Below are positions 12,430 through 22,847 of a DNA stretch of 64,000 bases, piece after piece. Both the position numbers and the translations under genes were made by a program. Below the pieces are notes generated by a model, which had not been told where the DNA came from, searched no databases, and was given only the letters and a program-made list of their open reading frames with translations. The DNA lies in assembly GCA_947685225.1 (NCBI GenBank), contig CANTUV010000039.1, positions 32,232,001 to 32,296,000 of the forward strand, in the 5' to 3' direction. Position 1 is the first letter of the stretch. Each line of letters starts with the position of its first letter. This DNA comes from Garcia nutans (lineage: Eukaryota; Streptophyta; Magnoliopsida; Malpighiales; Euphorbiaceae).

Positions 12430-13380
12430 AGGATTTGGGAGACATACCTACCGTGAGTGAGTTTTCGGATATTTTTTTTGAAAGAATTACCGGGAGTACC
12501 ACTGGAGAGAGAGGTAGAATTTGTTATTGATGTAGTTCTGGGTACAGCGCCAATTTCTATTCCACCTTATCGAATGGCACCTCTGGAACTAAAAGAGTTA
12601 AAAGTGTAACTTCAGGAATTACTTGATAAGGGCTTTATAAGACCTAGTGTATCACCCTGGGGTGCACCAGTTTTATTTGTGAAGAAGAAGGATGGCGCCT
12701 TAAGATTGTGCATAGATTATCGACAATTGAATAAAGTGACTATTAAGAATAAGTACCTGTTACCTAGGATTGATGACTTGTTTGATCAGTTGAGGGAAGC
12801 GGGTGTTTTCTCTAAGATTGATCTAAAATTGGGTTATTATCAGATGAAAGTCAAGGAAGTAGATATTTCGAAGATAGCTTTCAGAACTCGATATGGGCAT
12901 TATGAATTTTTGGTTATGCCCTTTGGTTTAACTAATGCACCAGCAACTTTTATGGACTTGATGGATTGAGTCTTTAAACCCTATTTAGATCAATTTGTAG
13001 TGGTTTTCATTGATGACATATTGGTTTATTCCAAAAATAGAGAAGAGCATGATAAGCATTTGAGAATTATACTACAGACACTACGAGAGAATCAATTATA
13101 TGCTAAACTATCGAAATGTGATTTTTGGTTGACAGAAGTGGCATTTCTAGGTCATGTAGTGTCAGCTAATGGTATTCATGTGGATCCAAGTAAGATTGAG
13201 ACTATTTTGAATTGGAAGCCACCAAAGAATATAACAGAAGTTCAGAGTTTTCTTGGCTTAGTTGGTTACTATAGAAGATTTGTGCAAGGATTTTCGAAGA
13301 TAGCACTTCCTTTAACTAAGCTCCTTAGAAAAGAAACTAAATTTGAGTGGAATGCCCAGTGTCAAGCTAGCTTTGAATAA
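12430..13380 (+). pseudogene. Chromovirus E reverse transcriptase
   Basis: Starts with a SEFSDIF segment, frameshifted at a T8 run near 12471, then LPGVPLEREVEF and PPYRMAPLEL. Core motifs follow: VKKKDGALRLCIDYRQLN, FSKIDLKLGYYQ, MPFGLTNAPATF, and the catalytic FIDDILVYSK at about 13012-13041. After the palm come FLGHVVSANGIHVDPSK and SFLGLVGYYRRF. Stops: one before LQELL (12606), one after DLMD (12967) and one at 13378. The usual residues at the first two are Gln and Arg, so C to T changes are likely. The catalytic DD pair is intact but the frame is broken. Confidence 0.93.
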
Positions 13381-13723
13381 TTGAAGGCTATGTTGACTGA
13401 AGCGCCGATATTGACAAAATTGACCCCAAATAAGAATTATGTAATTGCTTATGGTTCTAGGAAATTAAAATCTCATGAATTGAATTACCCTTACTCATGA
13501 TTTGGAGTTGGCTGCTAATGTATTTGCTCTTAAGATCTGGCGACATTATTTGTATGGTGAAAGGTGTCATATTTTCACTAGCCATAAAAGTTTGAAATAC
13601 TTGCCAACACAAAAAGAGCTAAACTTAAGGCAGAGGAGGTGGATGGAATTGATCAAAGATTATGATTGTATCATCGACTATCATCCTGGGAAAGCTAACG
13701 TGGTAGCTGATGCTTTAATCTAA
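13381..13723 (+). pseudogene. Chromovirus E RNase H, internally deleted
   Basis: The N-terminal part runs LKAMLTEAPIL, NKNYVIAYGSRKLKSHELNYP, then changes frame to LELAANVFALKIWRHYLYGERC and ends YHPGKANVVADALI. About 20 residues that normally lie between the first strand and the IAYASRQLK segment, including the first catalytic Asp, are missing. This domain would degrade the RNA strand of the RNA-DNA hybrid. Loss of the catalytic residue means it is dead. Confidence 0.85.
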
Positions 13724-13799
13724 AGACTTTAGCAGGTATGTTGTATATAGAATATTATAATATTATATGTACATATAAATTAAATAAACTTAATGATAT

Positions 13800-14344
13800 A
13801 ATGTGTTATATTAGCAGAATTGAGGGTTGAACCAACCATAAAAAAAATGATAGAAGCTTAGAAACAAAATCAAAAGTTGTTAGAACTTTTGAAACATGTG
13901 CATGAAGATGAAAAGCCAGATTATGTTGTGTTAAAAGATGGTGGATTGTATTATAGAGATTGATTGTGTGTACCTAATGTGAACAAACTAAAGGAGTTTA
14001 TTCTTAGTGAAGCTCATAATACTATGTATACTGTACATCCCAGGAGCAATAAGATGTACTAGAATTTGAAGTCTCAATATTGGTGGCCTGGTATGAAAAG
14101 AGATATTACTGATTATGTGACTCGGTGCTTAGTGTGTCAATAAGTCAAAGCAAAACATCAAGTTCAATCGGGTGTTTTGCAACCTATATCAATACCATAA
14201 TGGAGATGGGATAGAATCACCATGGATTTTGTGACTGGCCTTCCAAACACTCAAAAGAAGCATGATATAATTTGGGTAATTGTTGATCGATTAACCAAAT
14301 CAGTTCATTTCCTTCCTATTCAAGTTGATTATTCAATGGATAGA
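13800..14344 (+). pseudogene. Chromovirus E integrase, N-terminal part
   Basis: Contains the HHCC zinc-binding module (LSEAHNTMYTVHPRSNKMY, then CLVCQ) and the start of the catalytic core, WDRITMDFVTGLP, with the first catalytic Asp, followed by HDIIWVIVDRLTKSVHFLP. Stops interrupt it at positions where the family has Arg, Trp, Gln/Lys and Glu/Gln. The reading frame is cut at 14344 by the insertion of a solo LTR and resumes at 15885. Confidence 0.88.
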
Positions 14345-15884
14345 TGTAACACCCCCGTACCCCATATACGCACACTGCATATGCCCGCACAACATGTGAT
14401 ATACGTATACCGGATATAGGGGTGCCACGATTCATTTTAAACAAATCAAATCAACTTTAATCTTTAATATATAATCATCATAAGTCAGTCCGAGTAAATT
14501 TAAAACATTTAACCTATATTATAAATAGTAAAACCTATATTATAAATAGTAATAGATAAAACATTCTTTCGTTAAAATACATATATATACAACATTAGTA
14601 CCCAAAAGTTTATCCAAAACAGTCTGTTCAAAACATTTGTTAAATAAGCAGTGAAAAATACATATGTATATATATATATCAAAATCAATGTTTACAAAAT
14701 TATAGTATTTATACATGCTGGCAGTGCGTCTCTGATCGTGATGTCCACAACTCAACACTGCTCTAACAATCTCAAGCCTAGACTAGACTCGGCCTAGACG
14801 AGCTCTCCGGCACAACCAGATCTACCCAGTAGCTCTGTAACTATGGGTGTGTCACTGGCCGTGTCAATCCTCCAACAACATAATAGCTATGACACGCTCA
14901 GTGACATGGGCGTGTCCCTGGCCGTGTCAATGCTACTACAACACAGAAGTTGTGACACGCTCAGTGACATGGGCATGTCACTGCTCGTGTTACCAACCCA
15001 GAAAATAGAACCAACGACACGCCCAAAGATATGGCCGTGCTTCTGGGCGTGTCAGGCCAAAAACCTTGAAATCAACACCAATAAAGCCACAACCAACAAT
15101 CATCTTCCAATAGCCATATCAACAACACATAACTCAACCAAAACCATCAACAACTCAAAAATACTTGAGTAAACCTTAAAACAACTCAATTACAAACATC
15201 AAACACAAACACCACCATATTCACAACTCAAAAATCACACAATCCACACACTTGCCTCTTTCACCAAACTCATCCCTTTTCTCTCTTCAATCCAACCCCA
15301 AAATCAAAGTTAACAAAACAACACAACCCTCAAATATACCAAAACAACCATCCAACAAACCCAAGAACACAAACTCAAGAGAAAACCAAGAAACAAGTTG
15401 GAAACTTACCAAAAGTGAAGAAAATCCTTAAAACTCCAACTTGATCTCTTGAAAACCTTCAATCTTTTGAGCTTGGAAGCAAGAAAATCCCTTCTCCTTT
15501 GGTTGATAAGGGTCGCTGGCCAAAGAGAAGAAAAGAAGAAGATGAAGATGAAAGAAAGAAGGAAAGAAACAAAGTCAACACTCTTCTCTTTTAACCAAAC
15601 CACTTTTCCCCAAATCACTCTCCACCATACATTTAAACAATATAATATTCAACCACTAACATCATCTTCCACTAACTTAAATAAATCCATTTAATTAATC
15701 AAAATATCTCTTTTGACTTATAAGACCCATAGACTTGTATATATTGTTTTTATCTCCATATACATAACATATACACTTCTTCTTCCTCTTATATTTTCAC
15801 TTAATAAAATATACACTTTAAATTATTTAATCCAATACAACAATTAACACTCCAAAATTTTAGGGTAAAGTTTAGGATATTACA
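14345..15884 (-). mobile_element. Solo LTR inside the integrase of element E
   Basis: In - orientation it starts TGTAATATCCTAAAC and ends GGGGGTGTTACA, about 1.54 kb. The TSD ATAGA is present at 14340-14344 and 15885-15889, and the integrase frame continues across it. It carries four GACACG/CGTGTC palindromic modules at about 14845-15055, like those in the LTRs of element E, so it belongs to a related TGTAA-type family. It is younger than element E. Confidence 0.92.
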
Positions 15885-16575
15885 ATAGACTTGTTGAATT
15901 GTATGTTAATGAGATAGTCAGGCTTCTTGAAGTGCCAATGTCTATTATTTCGGATCGAGACCCTCACTTTACTTCAAAGATTTTGAGAAAGTTTTCAGAA
16001 AGCATTAGGTACTCGACTTCATTTTAGTACTGCATTTCATCCACAGACGGATTGACAATTGAAAAGGGTGATACAAGTACTTAAAGATATGCTAGTTGTG
16101 TAGTTGATTTTGAAGGTAGCTGGGATAGATATTTGCCTTTAGTAGAATTTTCTTATAACAACAGTTATCAGACGAGTATTGGAATGGCTCCATATGAAGC
16201 ACTTGAAGGAAGTGTAGAACTCCATTGTGTTGGGTGGAATTTAATGAGAGCAAACTTGTGGGACCTGATCTCATAAGGCAAAGTGAAGACAAAGTAAAGC
16301 TTATAAAGGATCGATTACAAATTGCAATGGATAGACAGAAATGTTATGCAGATTTGAAACGACATGATATCGAATATAGTGTGAGAGATAAGGTATTTTT
16401 GAAAGTATCACCATCGAAGAAGGTTCTTTGCTTTGGAAAGAAAGGTAAACTAAGTCCTAGGTTCATTGGACCATATGAAATACTTGAACGTATAGGTCTA
16501 GTAGCTTATCCACTAGCTTTTCCTTCAGAATTGGCTAAGATTCATAATGCCTTCCATGTGTCGATGCTTAGATGA
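15885..16575 (+). pseudogene. Chromovirus E integrase, C-terminal part
   Basis: Resumes after the solo LTR with LVELYVNEIVRLLEVP, then IISDRDPHFTS, which holds the second catalytic Asp, and FHPQTD. The third catalytic residue, Glu in the family motif GQSERVIQ, reads Lys here (QLKRVIQ) after an in-frame stop. The GPY/F module follows in a frame open at 16225-16575: VFLKVSPSKK, then PRFIGPYEILERIG and LAKIHNAFHVSMLR. The Glu to Lys change and the stops make the enzyme inactive. Confidence 0.9.
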
Positions 16576-16800
16576 TATAGATTAGATCCTTCACATGTGA
16601 TTCAAGCAGATTCCATAGAAATTCAGCCATATTTGAATTATGAAGAAGAACCAGTGGCTATCTTAGCTCATGAAATTAAGGAGTTGCATAATAAGAGCGT
16701 TCCTTTAGTGAAAGTGTTATAGAGGAAACATTCGATAGAGAAATCTACTTGGGAAAGTGAAGATACAATGATATAGCAATACCCTCAGTTATTTCAAATG
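16576..16800 (+). pseudogene. Integrase-linked chromodomain of element E
   Basis: Follows a stop after SMLR. Recognisable run: YRLDPSHVIQ, NYEEEPVAILAHEIKEL, VPLVKVL, stop, RKHSIEKSTWESEDTM. Families have LWRN/LWKNH at the stop, so TGG to TAG. Such chromodomains at the integrase C terminus direct chromovirus insertion to marked chromatin. The wording fits the Tekay/Del clade. Confidence 0.85.
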
Positions 16801-16836
16801 TCTATAACAATTAAATTTCAAGGAAGAAATTTCTTT

Positions 16837-16847
16837 AGTGGGGAGAA
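16837..16847 (+). other. Polypurine tract of element E
   Basis: AGTGGGGAGAA directly before the 3' LTR start; it is the expected primer for plus-strand DNA synthesis. Confidence 0.75.
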
Positions 16848-16848
16848 T

Positions 16849-18940
16849 TGTAATGTTTAAAATTTTAAATATTAAACTTTTAATTTAATATTGATAATTG
16901 ATAGTGAATTGTGATATAAGTTTATGGATAAGTGATGTAAATAGTTTATCTTAAAAATTTACTGAAGAAATTATGTATTTTATGGTTTTACAAGATTAAA
17001 AATCGAATTAGAATTAAAGAATAAGAAAGAGAGTGCACCATAGCTAAGATGAGATTGGCCACACTAGATTAAGTTGTATATATATATATGTGATAGGTGT
17101 GTGTATATGTAGAAGTTTCTTTCTTCTTCTTCCTTCTTTCATCTTCATCCACACATACCACCACCTTCTTCACCAAAACTCCTCTTTTCTTCCTTCCTTG
17201 CAAGATTTTAATCAAAACTTAAGAGAAGATCACATTTAGACATAAGTTTTTAGAAGATTAAGCTGGGAATGTTGAAATTATCAACAAGTGATTAGAGAAA
17301 AAGAAGATTTTAATGAGGTATGTGCTTATGTATTCTTGATTTGCAACTACTTGAATTTCCATGAATTTTATTATTTGAAGTGATTAATTAAGTTATCTTT
17401 GATGAGTTTTTATTGAAAAATATTTGATATACTCTCTTTCTATGACAAAGAAACTAGTTTTGATTCATTCTTACCATATCTTTGAATATATTTTGTTTAA
17501 GTTGATGAATGTGAGAAATACAGAGTTTTGCTTGACAATACTAGTGACAGGGCCATGTCACTGGGCATGTCAATGATACTATGTTTCAATATTAAGGACA
17601 CGACTAGTAACACACTCGTGTCATTAGGTGTGTCATAGCTACTGTGATAAAAGATAAAAGACATGGTTAGTGACACTGCCGTGTTGTTGGGCTTGTCGTA
17701 GCTACTATAACACAAGTTAAATGACACGACAAGAAACACGCCCATTTCATTGGGTGTGTCAAAGCTTCTATATGAAATTTCAAACAACACGGCCTATGAC
17801 ACACCCATTTCATTTAGCATGTCACTTGAGGAAGTTGCCAAAATAACTTTTGCTTTATTTTTTCATGTGTAATTCTAGCCATAAAGATTATAAGTCCACA
17901 AAGTGTAAGTATTTCTTTTTGAAGTCAACCTTAACAAGTAGTGTAACATATTTATTTGAATATATGATAAAATATGTACAATACCAAATGTTAATCAAAA
18001 AACTGTTCCACTAAAGTGTTGTGCATAATTTAATGTTAATTAATAACTATTGAATTGCCCAAATCATACTGATTTTAGATCTAGCTTGGGATGGAATGGC
18101 TAGACAAAGGGAGGATATCAAAAGTGATAATGGGCACTCCGTGCCATCAATGGATACTCTATGTCACCATACTCAGTGGGCATTCATGCCATATGGGCCA
18201 ATGGCCAAAATTTTATACAGTGGGCATTAAATTGCCAACAGTGACCCGTTATCCAAACTTAGAATCTGAGTTCAGTGTGTATGGGCATAATAAAAGAGGC
18301 TATCTACATTTAAAATATTGTGCTTTATGGATATTGTTGAATTAACCAATTCTGAATTTAATTGTGCTTAGTGTTTCAAGCTTAAATGAATTTATCAACT
18401 TCTTGATTTATTGTTCTACAAGTGGTACTTCCCATTGTTTCTAAATCATTTTATATATGGTTTTCCTTTTTTTAATTTTTCTTGCATATTGTGAATGTAT
18501 AAGCACCAATAAGTTTTGCTTAGTGTGTTAGAATTATTTTATGATGTGCAGATCAAACTAGAAGAGTTGATAATGCAAAGTGAAAGATATACATTCCAGG
18601 TCAACTGCATCACCAAGGTTCAATGAATAATATTGTAAATATTGTATTTTGTATAGTTCACATGGTAGTTCTTTATAATTTTGTGAGACAGTTATGTAAA
18701 TTTGAGAGTAATTTGAGAATTATAATATTGTAAATTAACACTAGAAGCTCTTAGTAGATTAACAGATATATGTTTGTAATATAGGATTGGTTATAATAGT
18801 TCTTTTGAAAGTTTAAAAACTGCATTAATACATAGAAGTATTTTGGTTTAATTTTTGTGATGCGGAAGTAGACTAGTGTGAATGTTAGGTGACATCTCCT
18901 ATGTAGTTAAGTGTATGGACTATGTAGGGGGTGTTATACA
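16849..18940 (+). repeat. 3' LTR of chromovirus E
   Basis: Starts TGTAATGTTTAAAATTTT and ends GGGTGTTATACA. Colinear with 8509-10599, including the GACACG/CGTGTC block at about 17535-17825. The last bases differ from the 5' LTR end (TTATACA against TTACA), so the exact border is uncertain. Confidence 0.88.
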
Positions 18941-19750
18941 TTTCCCCTGAAATGACATGGCCATGTGGTTGTTTCCTCAAAAGTGGCAGAACTGAATTGA
19001 AAGACATGGGTGTGTCCATCATGCAGGCATGGCCGTGGCTCTTGGATATAAAGATATGATGTTTGAAATGTAGTTAACTATATAATATGACATAAATGAA
19101 GATGACATGGAGAGGTTTGATGAGTATTTAACTTATATGATGATGATAAATGAAAAGCACGATGAGAACATGAAATGAGATAAATTACAAAATGATAAAT
19201 GAGTATTGGGTGTACCTTGTACCTTAATTAGTTCCAAAAAATTGGGTTTGGTAATTTTCCATGCCATACACTGTGAGATGAGAAATTGGGTGTCACAAAT
19301 ATATAGCTATGCCCCTGATTGAGACACATTTCATATCATATAGAATTTTACACTGTGGATGAGACACTAAGTGTCGCAGATATTTTTACGTCTACCAGTG
19401 AGACACATTGGTGTCACTACTAATGAGATATGCCAAAGCAATGTTTCTAGAAATAGATTAATGGATAAGGATCTTTAGGCCCAATGCATATTTGATGCTT
19501 ATGTTTTGTTAATAAAGTAAAGTTATTTTAGGTGACATATAAGTATGATGCATGTTTATACTATTCAGCTATGAAAATATTGTTGTTATCAAAGTATGTA
19601 CAATTGAGTGATTAGCTTAGAGTGATTTGTTTATCATGCAATTGATAGGTTAGAGGCTGAGAGTCCTTCTAGACCAATTCAAGTCTAGATTGTGAGAATT
19701 GGTACTTAAAATTCCACTGTTGTCACAATCTAGACTTGACTTCGACTCAT
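18941..19750 (+). mobile_element. LTR F, third segment, 3' end lost
   Basis: Contains ATGGCCATGTGG and GCATGGCCGTGGC motifs and a segment around 19650-19690 (GGTTAGAGGCTGAGAGTCC, then AAGTCTAGATTG) that corresponds to the part of the solo LTR at 31609-34398 about 500 bp before its end (GGAGAGTTCCTCTAGGCC). It stops where the Tat-like fragment begins. Confidence 0.5.
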
Positions 19751-20079
19751 GTAGATTTGGGACATCCAAATCAACTTGAGCAATGCTTATGTCGATTTTG
19801 GACATCCAAATTGAGATGAACATTTCATGTCGTTTTGGGTCGTCCTGACTTAAATAGGTCCAAAAATTTTCAGTTTCTGTATCGCATATTTAATTTGGGT
19901 CGAATAGATTTAATTTAGGGTTTTATAATTTGAACCAGTTGAATTTATGCCTTTCAAAACAGAACCGACTTATTTAAAAGTTGAAAACTAGGTTTAAATA
20001 TTTTAAATTTGGATCAAATTTATTTTGGCATTATTTAATTAGGACCATACTAACTTAAGGCTAAAATTAAAGGTCTATA
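19751..20079 (-). mobile_element. Start of a Tat-like LTR (truncated 3' LTR)
   Basis: Read on -, it starts TATAGACCTTTAATTTTAGCC and closely follows the first 60 bp of the LTR at 46821-48795 (both share a TTAGTNTGGTCCTAATTAAA block). Only about 330 bp of U3 remain. On its internal side lies GTTTGCCCCTGCTTT on +, i.e. a purine-rich AAAGCAGGGGCAAAC on -, the expected polypurine tract, as at the left LTR of element A. So this is the 3' LTR end of a - strand element whose interior lies to the right. Confidence 0.7.
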
Positions 20080-20149
20080 GTTTGCCCCTGCTTTAACGAT
20101 ATTGAATTAATTCAGAGTAAAAAGCAACATGACTTTTGAATTAATTTTG

Positions 20150-20585
20150 GACAATGATGGGTTCTGGACCTGGGAGTGATTTGGGTTCTAGACCCGAGAC
20201 AGTTTGGGTTCTGGACCTGGATTGAGTTATGTACTAAAAAATATTTGGGTTCTGGACCGGAAGTGGTTTGGGTTTTGGACTTGATTTGAGTTCTGGACCT
20301 GAAAAATATTAGCTTGGGCTCTGGACCGTAGTTGGTTTTGATTTGGTTACTTGGACCCTAAACTTATTTTGATTTGGGAGCTTGTACCCGAGAATGGATT
20401 TGATTTGGGTGATTGGACCTGAGACTGAATTTGATTTGGGTGCTTGGACCCGATATTGGATTTGAAAAATATTTGGGTTCTGAACCTGAATTGAGTTCTG
20501 GACTCAAAAAATATTTGGGTTCTGGACCTAGATTGAGTTCTGAACTCGAAAAACTATTTAGGTTCTGGACCCGAAGTACCTGCAA
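20150..20585. repeat. Degenerate tandem array, GGGTTCTGGACC type
   Basis: Repeats of TTGGGTTCTGGACCTGA and, further right, of GATTTGGGTGCTTGGACCCGA. The second type is the same as the array at 25740-26140 in element A and at 63600-64000 in element B. The open - strand frame at 20364-20585 is only the translation of this array. Confidence 0.85.
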
Positions 20586-20915
20586 AAATTAATTTTAATC
20601 AGTAAAATGTTTTGCAAACAAGTAGGCTATTTTTTATTGTACCTATGTATTATTGGCCCCTGCATGGAAAAAATATTTATAGATTTTTAAAAATATTTTT
20701 TAGACATGTAATAATAAATATTTGTTTACTGTGTGGACGTGTGCTTTGAATTATTTGAAACACAGAAAGAAGCCAACTTTGACTTATGAATAATGCAAAG
20801 CAACTTTTGAATTATGATTTATTTAAAAGGACAGAAATCCGAATGAATTATTGAAACTGCATATGACTGTCTTTTTTTCTTTTTTCTTTTTTTATTATTT
20901 TCTATATAAAGGACC
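20586..20915. other. Remnant of Tat-like internal region with a + strand TATA-like motif
   Basis: Carries a GGCCCCTGCATGG string resembling parts of the post-gag region in elements A and B (26675 and 62830 areas). It ends with TATATAAA at 20903-20910, followed 5 bp later by LTR G. If LTR G and element A are removed, this TATA motif lies about 100 bp upstream of the ATG at 39603. Confidence 0.4.
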
Positions 20916-22847
20916 TGTAACACCTTTATACCCTATATACGTACAACACATATTTTCAGCATATGTAAAATATGCATATACGGTATAAAAATATCACTGA
21001 CCGGTTTAATAAAAAATTTTCATATTTCCAATTTAAAATTTCAAATTCTAAATATATAAAATTAAATAACATATAAATATTCTTTACTTGTTATAGGACC
21101 CCAAAATAAATATTATATATGAAAATCTCTGAGTAAAATTTGCTAGAGTTTTGTCTGTAATTTGGACATCCCAAAATTTATCAAAACATAACCTGCAAAA
21201 AGAAAACACTCCCAAATAATTTCAAATCACCATCTCAACCATGCTTCTCAATTTCATCAAATTTCTCAAACATTTATATATAAATACATATAATTTAAAA
21301 CACATTTACTCTCCCATTTCAAATACATTAACCCAAATATTTTTTTATAATATATAATACGTAAAATCCAAAACATAATATATTATGCATAATACTTAAA
21401 ATGTACAATAACATAAAAATATATACATGCTATTGACAGTGTTTCTGATCTCGATAATAACTCAACAAGCTCAACAACAAGTCTAGACCCGACCTGGTCT
21501 ATAAGAACTCTCTAGCTCAGCTGAGTCTACCCTGTCACCTGCATAATAGAAACAATCACTCTAAGCCAAAGCCTAGTGATACAAACTTTGATAATAACAA
21601 TAAAGCTCAATGCAATGCCAGTGCACAATGCATATAGATGTCACATCATTCCACCTTCTTATATTTTTTAAATATTTCATAATCACAACTCATAACATTA
21701 TATTGCTCAATTGTATCACAATTCATAATTCACATTAAAGTAAAGACAAGCATGGGCCCAAAAAGATCTAATATGCTATTCAAATTTCAGAGTTACTGCT
21801 TTGGTCCATACTGACACCATGTGTCTAGCCCCGTAGGCAATATATCCATGGATAATCCAACTAGATCTGAGCTTACGACCTAGTCTTTTCACTCAGTCTA
21901 GCTTCAAGGATTTGTTTTTGAGGCTTACGACCCAGTCATTTCACCCCAAAATCATCATATTTATCAGCTGGCCTGGCTTACGACCTAGTCTTTTCACCAT
22001 TCCAGCATTTAGCCCGTAGGTAATCATAGGCATACTGCCAAACCCAAAACTCTAAAAATTGAATAACATACTAGACACACAATTTATTCATATTTCTCAT
22101 CATTAATCTCTTTCTCATTTTCACATTTTCAATCTAAGCACATTGCCTTATTTTCACATTTTTTCTCACTTTTCTCATTTTTCACATCATTCTTATTTTT
22201 CTCACTTTTCTCACTTTTCTCATTTTTATCAATATCAAATCATTTCATTATACCACATATCTCAACTTTGCATTCACAACAAAATTACCCAATTACTTTG
22301 GGTATTTCCACATAATATGCATATTTCACACTTTACACAATTTAGCCACTATCAATGGCTTTTCACAATGCATTTAACACATATATGACATTACAAATGT
22401 CATAGCACATTATTCATACACAATTAATGAACCAAGTAGCTTAACACATTTTCCAACCAAAATGTTTTAAGTCCAAATGTCATGCAAATATAAACATTAT
22501 ATTCAAAGTTTGTACATACCTCCACTAGCAACCCAAAGCAAGCTTAAAACAACCTCCAATCCTATCTTTCCAACTTGCCCTTCACTACTTGGATGAAGCA
22601 AATCAACCTCCTTCAATGCCTAAACCAAATGTGATAGCAAATAATCATTTAGTATCACATTTAATGGCATTTCCAATATTAAACAATAATTACACATCAC
22701 TTCTACAAATTTCTAAAAATTTAGCCTTTCCTTACTTCAACATTAGAATTCCATTCTACTACAATTAAATTAGTGTTTTAAGTTTATTTATATTATTAAA
22801 AACATATTTTAATACATTTAAATAATTTACATTATAACAAAACACTC
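20916..22847 (-). mobile_element. LTR G, 3' part in its own orientation (Tekay/Del-type ends)
   Basis: The right half of the same LTR is at 38492-39503. In - orientation LTR G starts TGTAACATCCTAAAA at 39503 and ends GGTGTTACA at 20916; without the insertion it is about 2.94 kb. Flanks GGACC (20911-20915) and AGACC (39504-39508) are a TSD with one transition. Motifs such as GCTTACGACCTAGTCTTTTCAC (its first 20 at 21971) recur inverted in the solo LTR at 31609-34398, so the two are one family. Element A interrupts it. Confidence 0.85.

Larger units (their letters stand above)
8509..18940 (+). mobile_element. Complete but decayed Tekay/Del-type chromovirus (element E)
   Basis: Order on the + strand: LTR (8509-10599), tRNA-iMet-like primer site, gag, protease, reverse transcriptase, RNase H, integrase, chromodomain, polypurine tract, LTR (16849-18940). 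The two LTRs are about 2.09 kb each and align along their whole length, with roughly 6% difference by eye in the first 260 bp, so the insertion is not recent. PR-RT-RNH-IN order and the chromodomain define a Ty3/gypsy chromovirus; LTR ends and chromodomain wording suggest the Tekay (Del) clade. A clean TSD is not seen: TATGT precedes it and TACAT overlaps the last bases, so the right border is uncertain by a few bases. It sits inside LTR F and is split by a solo LTR at 14345-15884. Confidence 0.9.

Noticed and set aside
19240..19440. Repeats of GAGACAC...TGGGTGTC as a possible independent satellite
   Set aside because: Only a few degenerate copies, within LTR F, without array structure.
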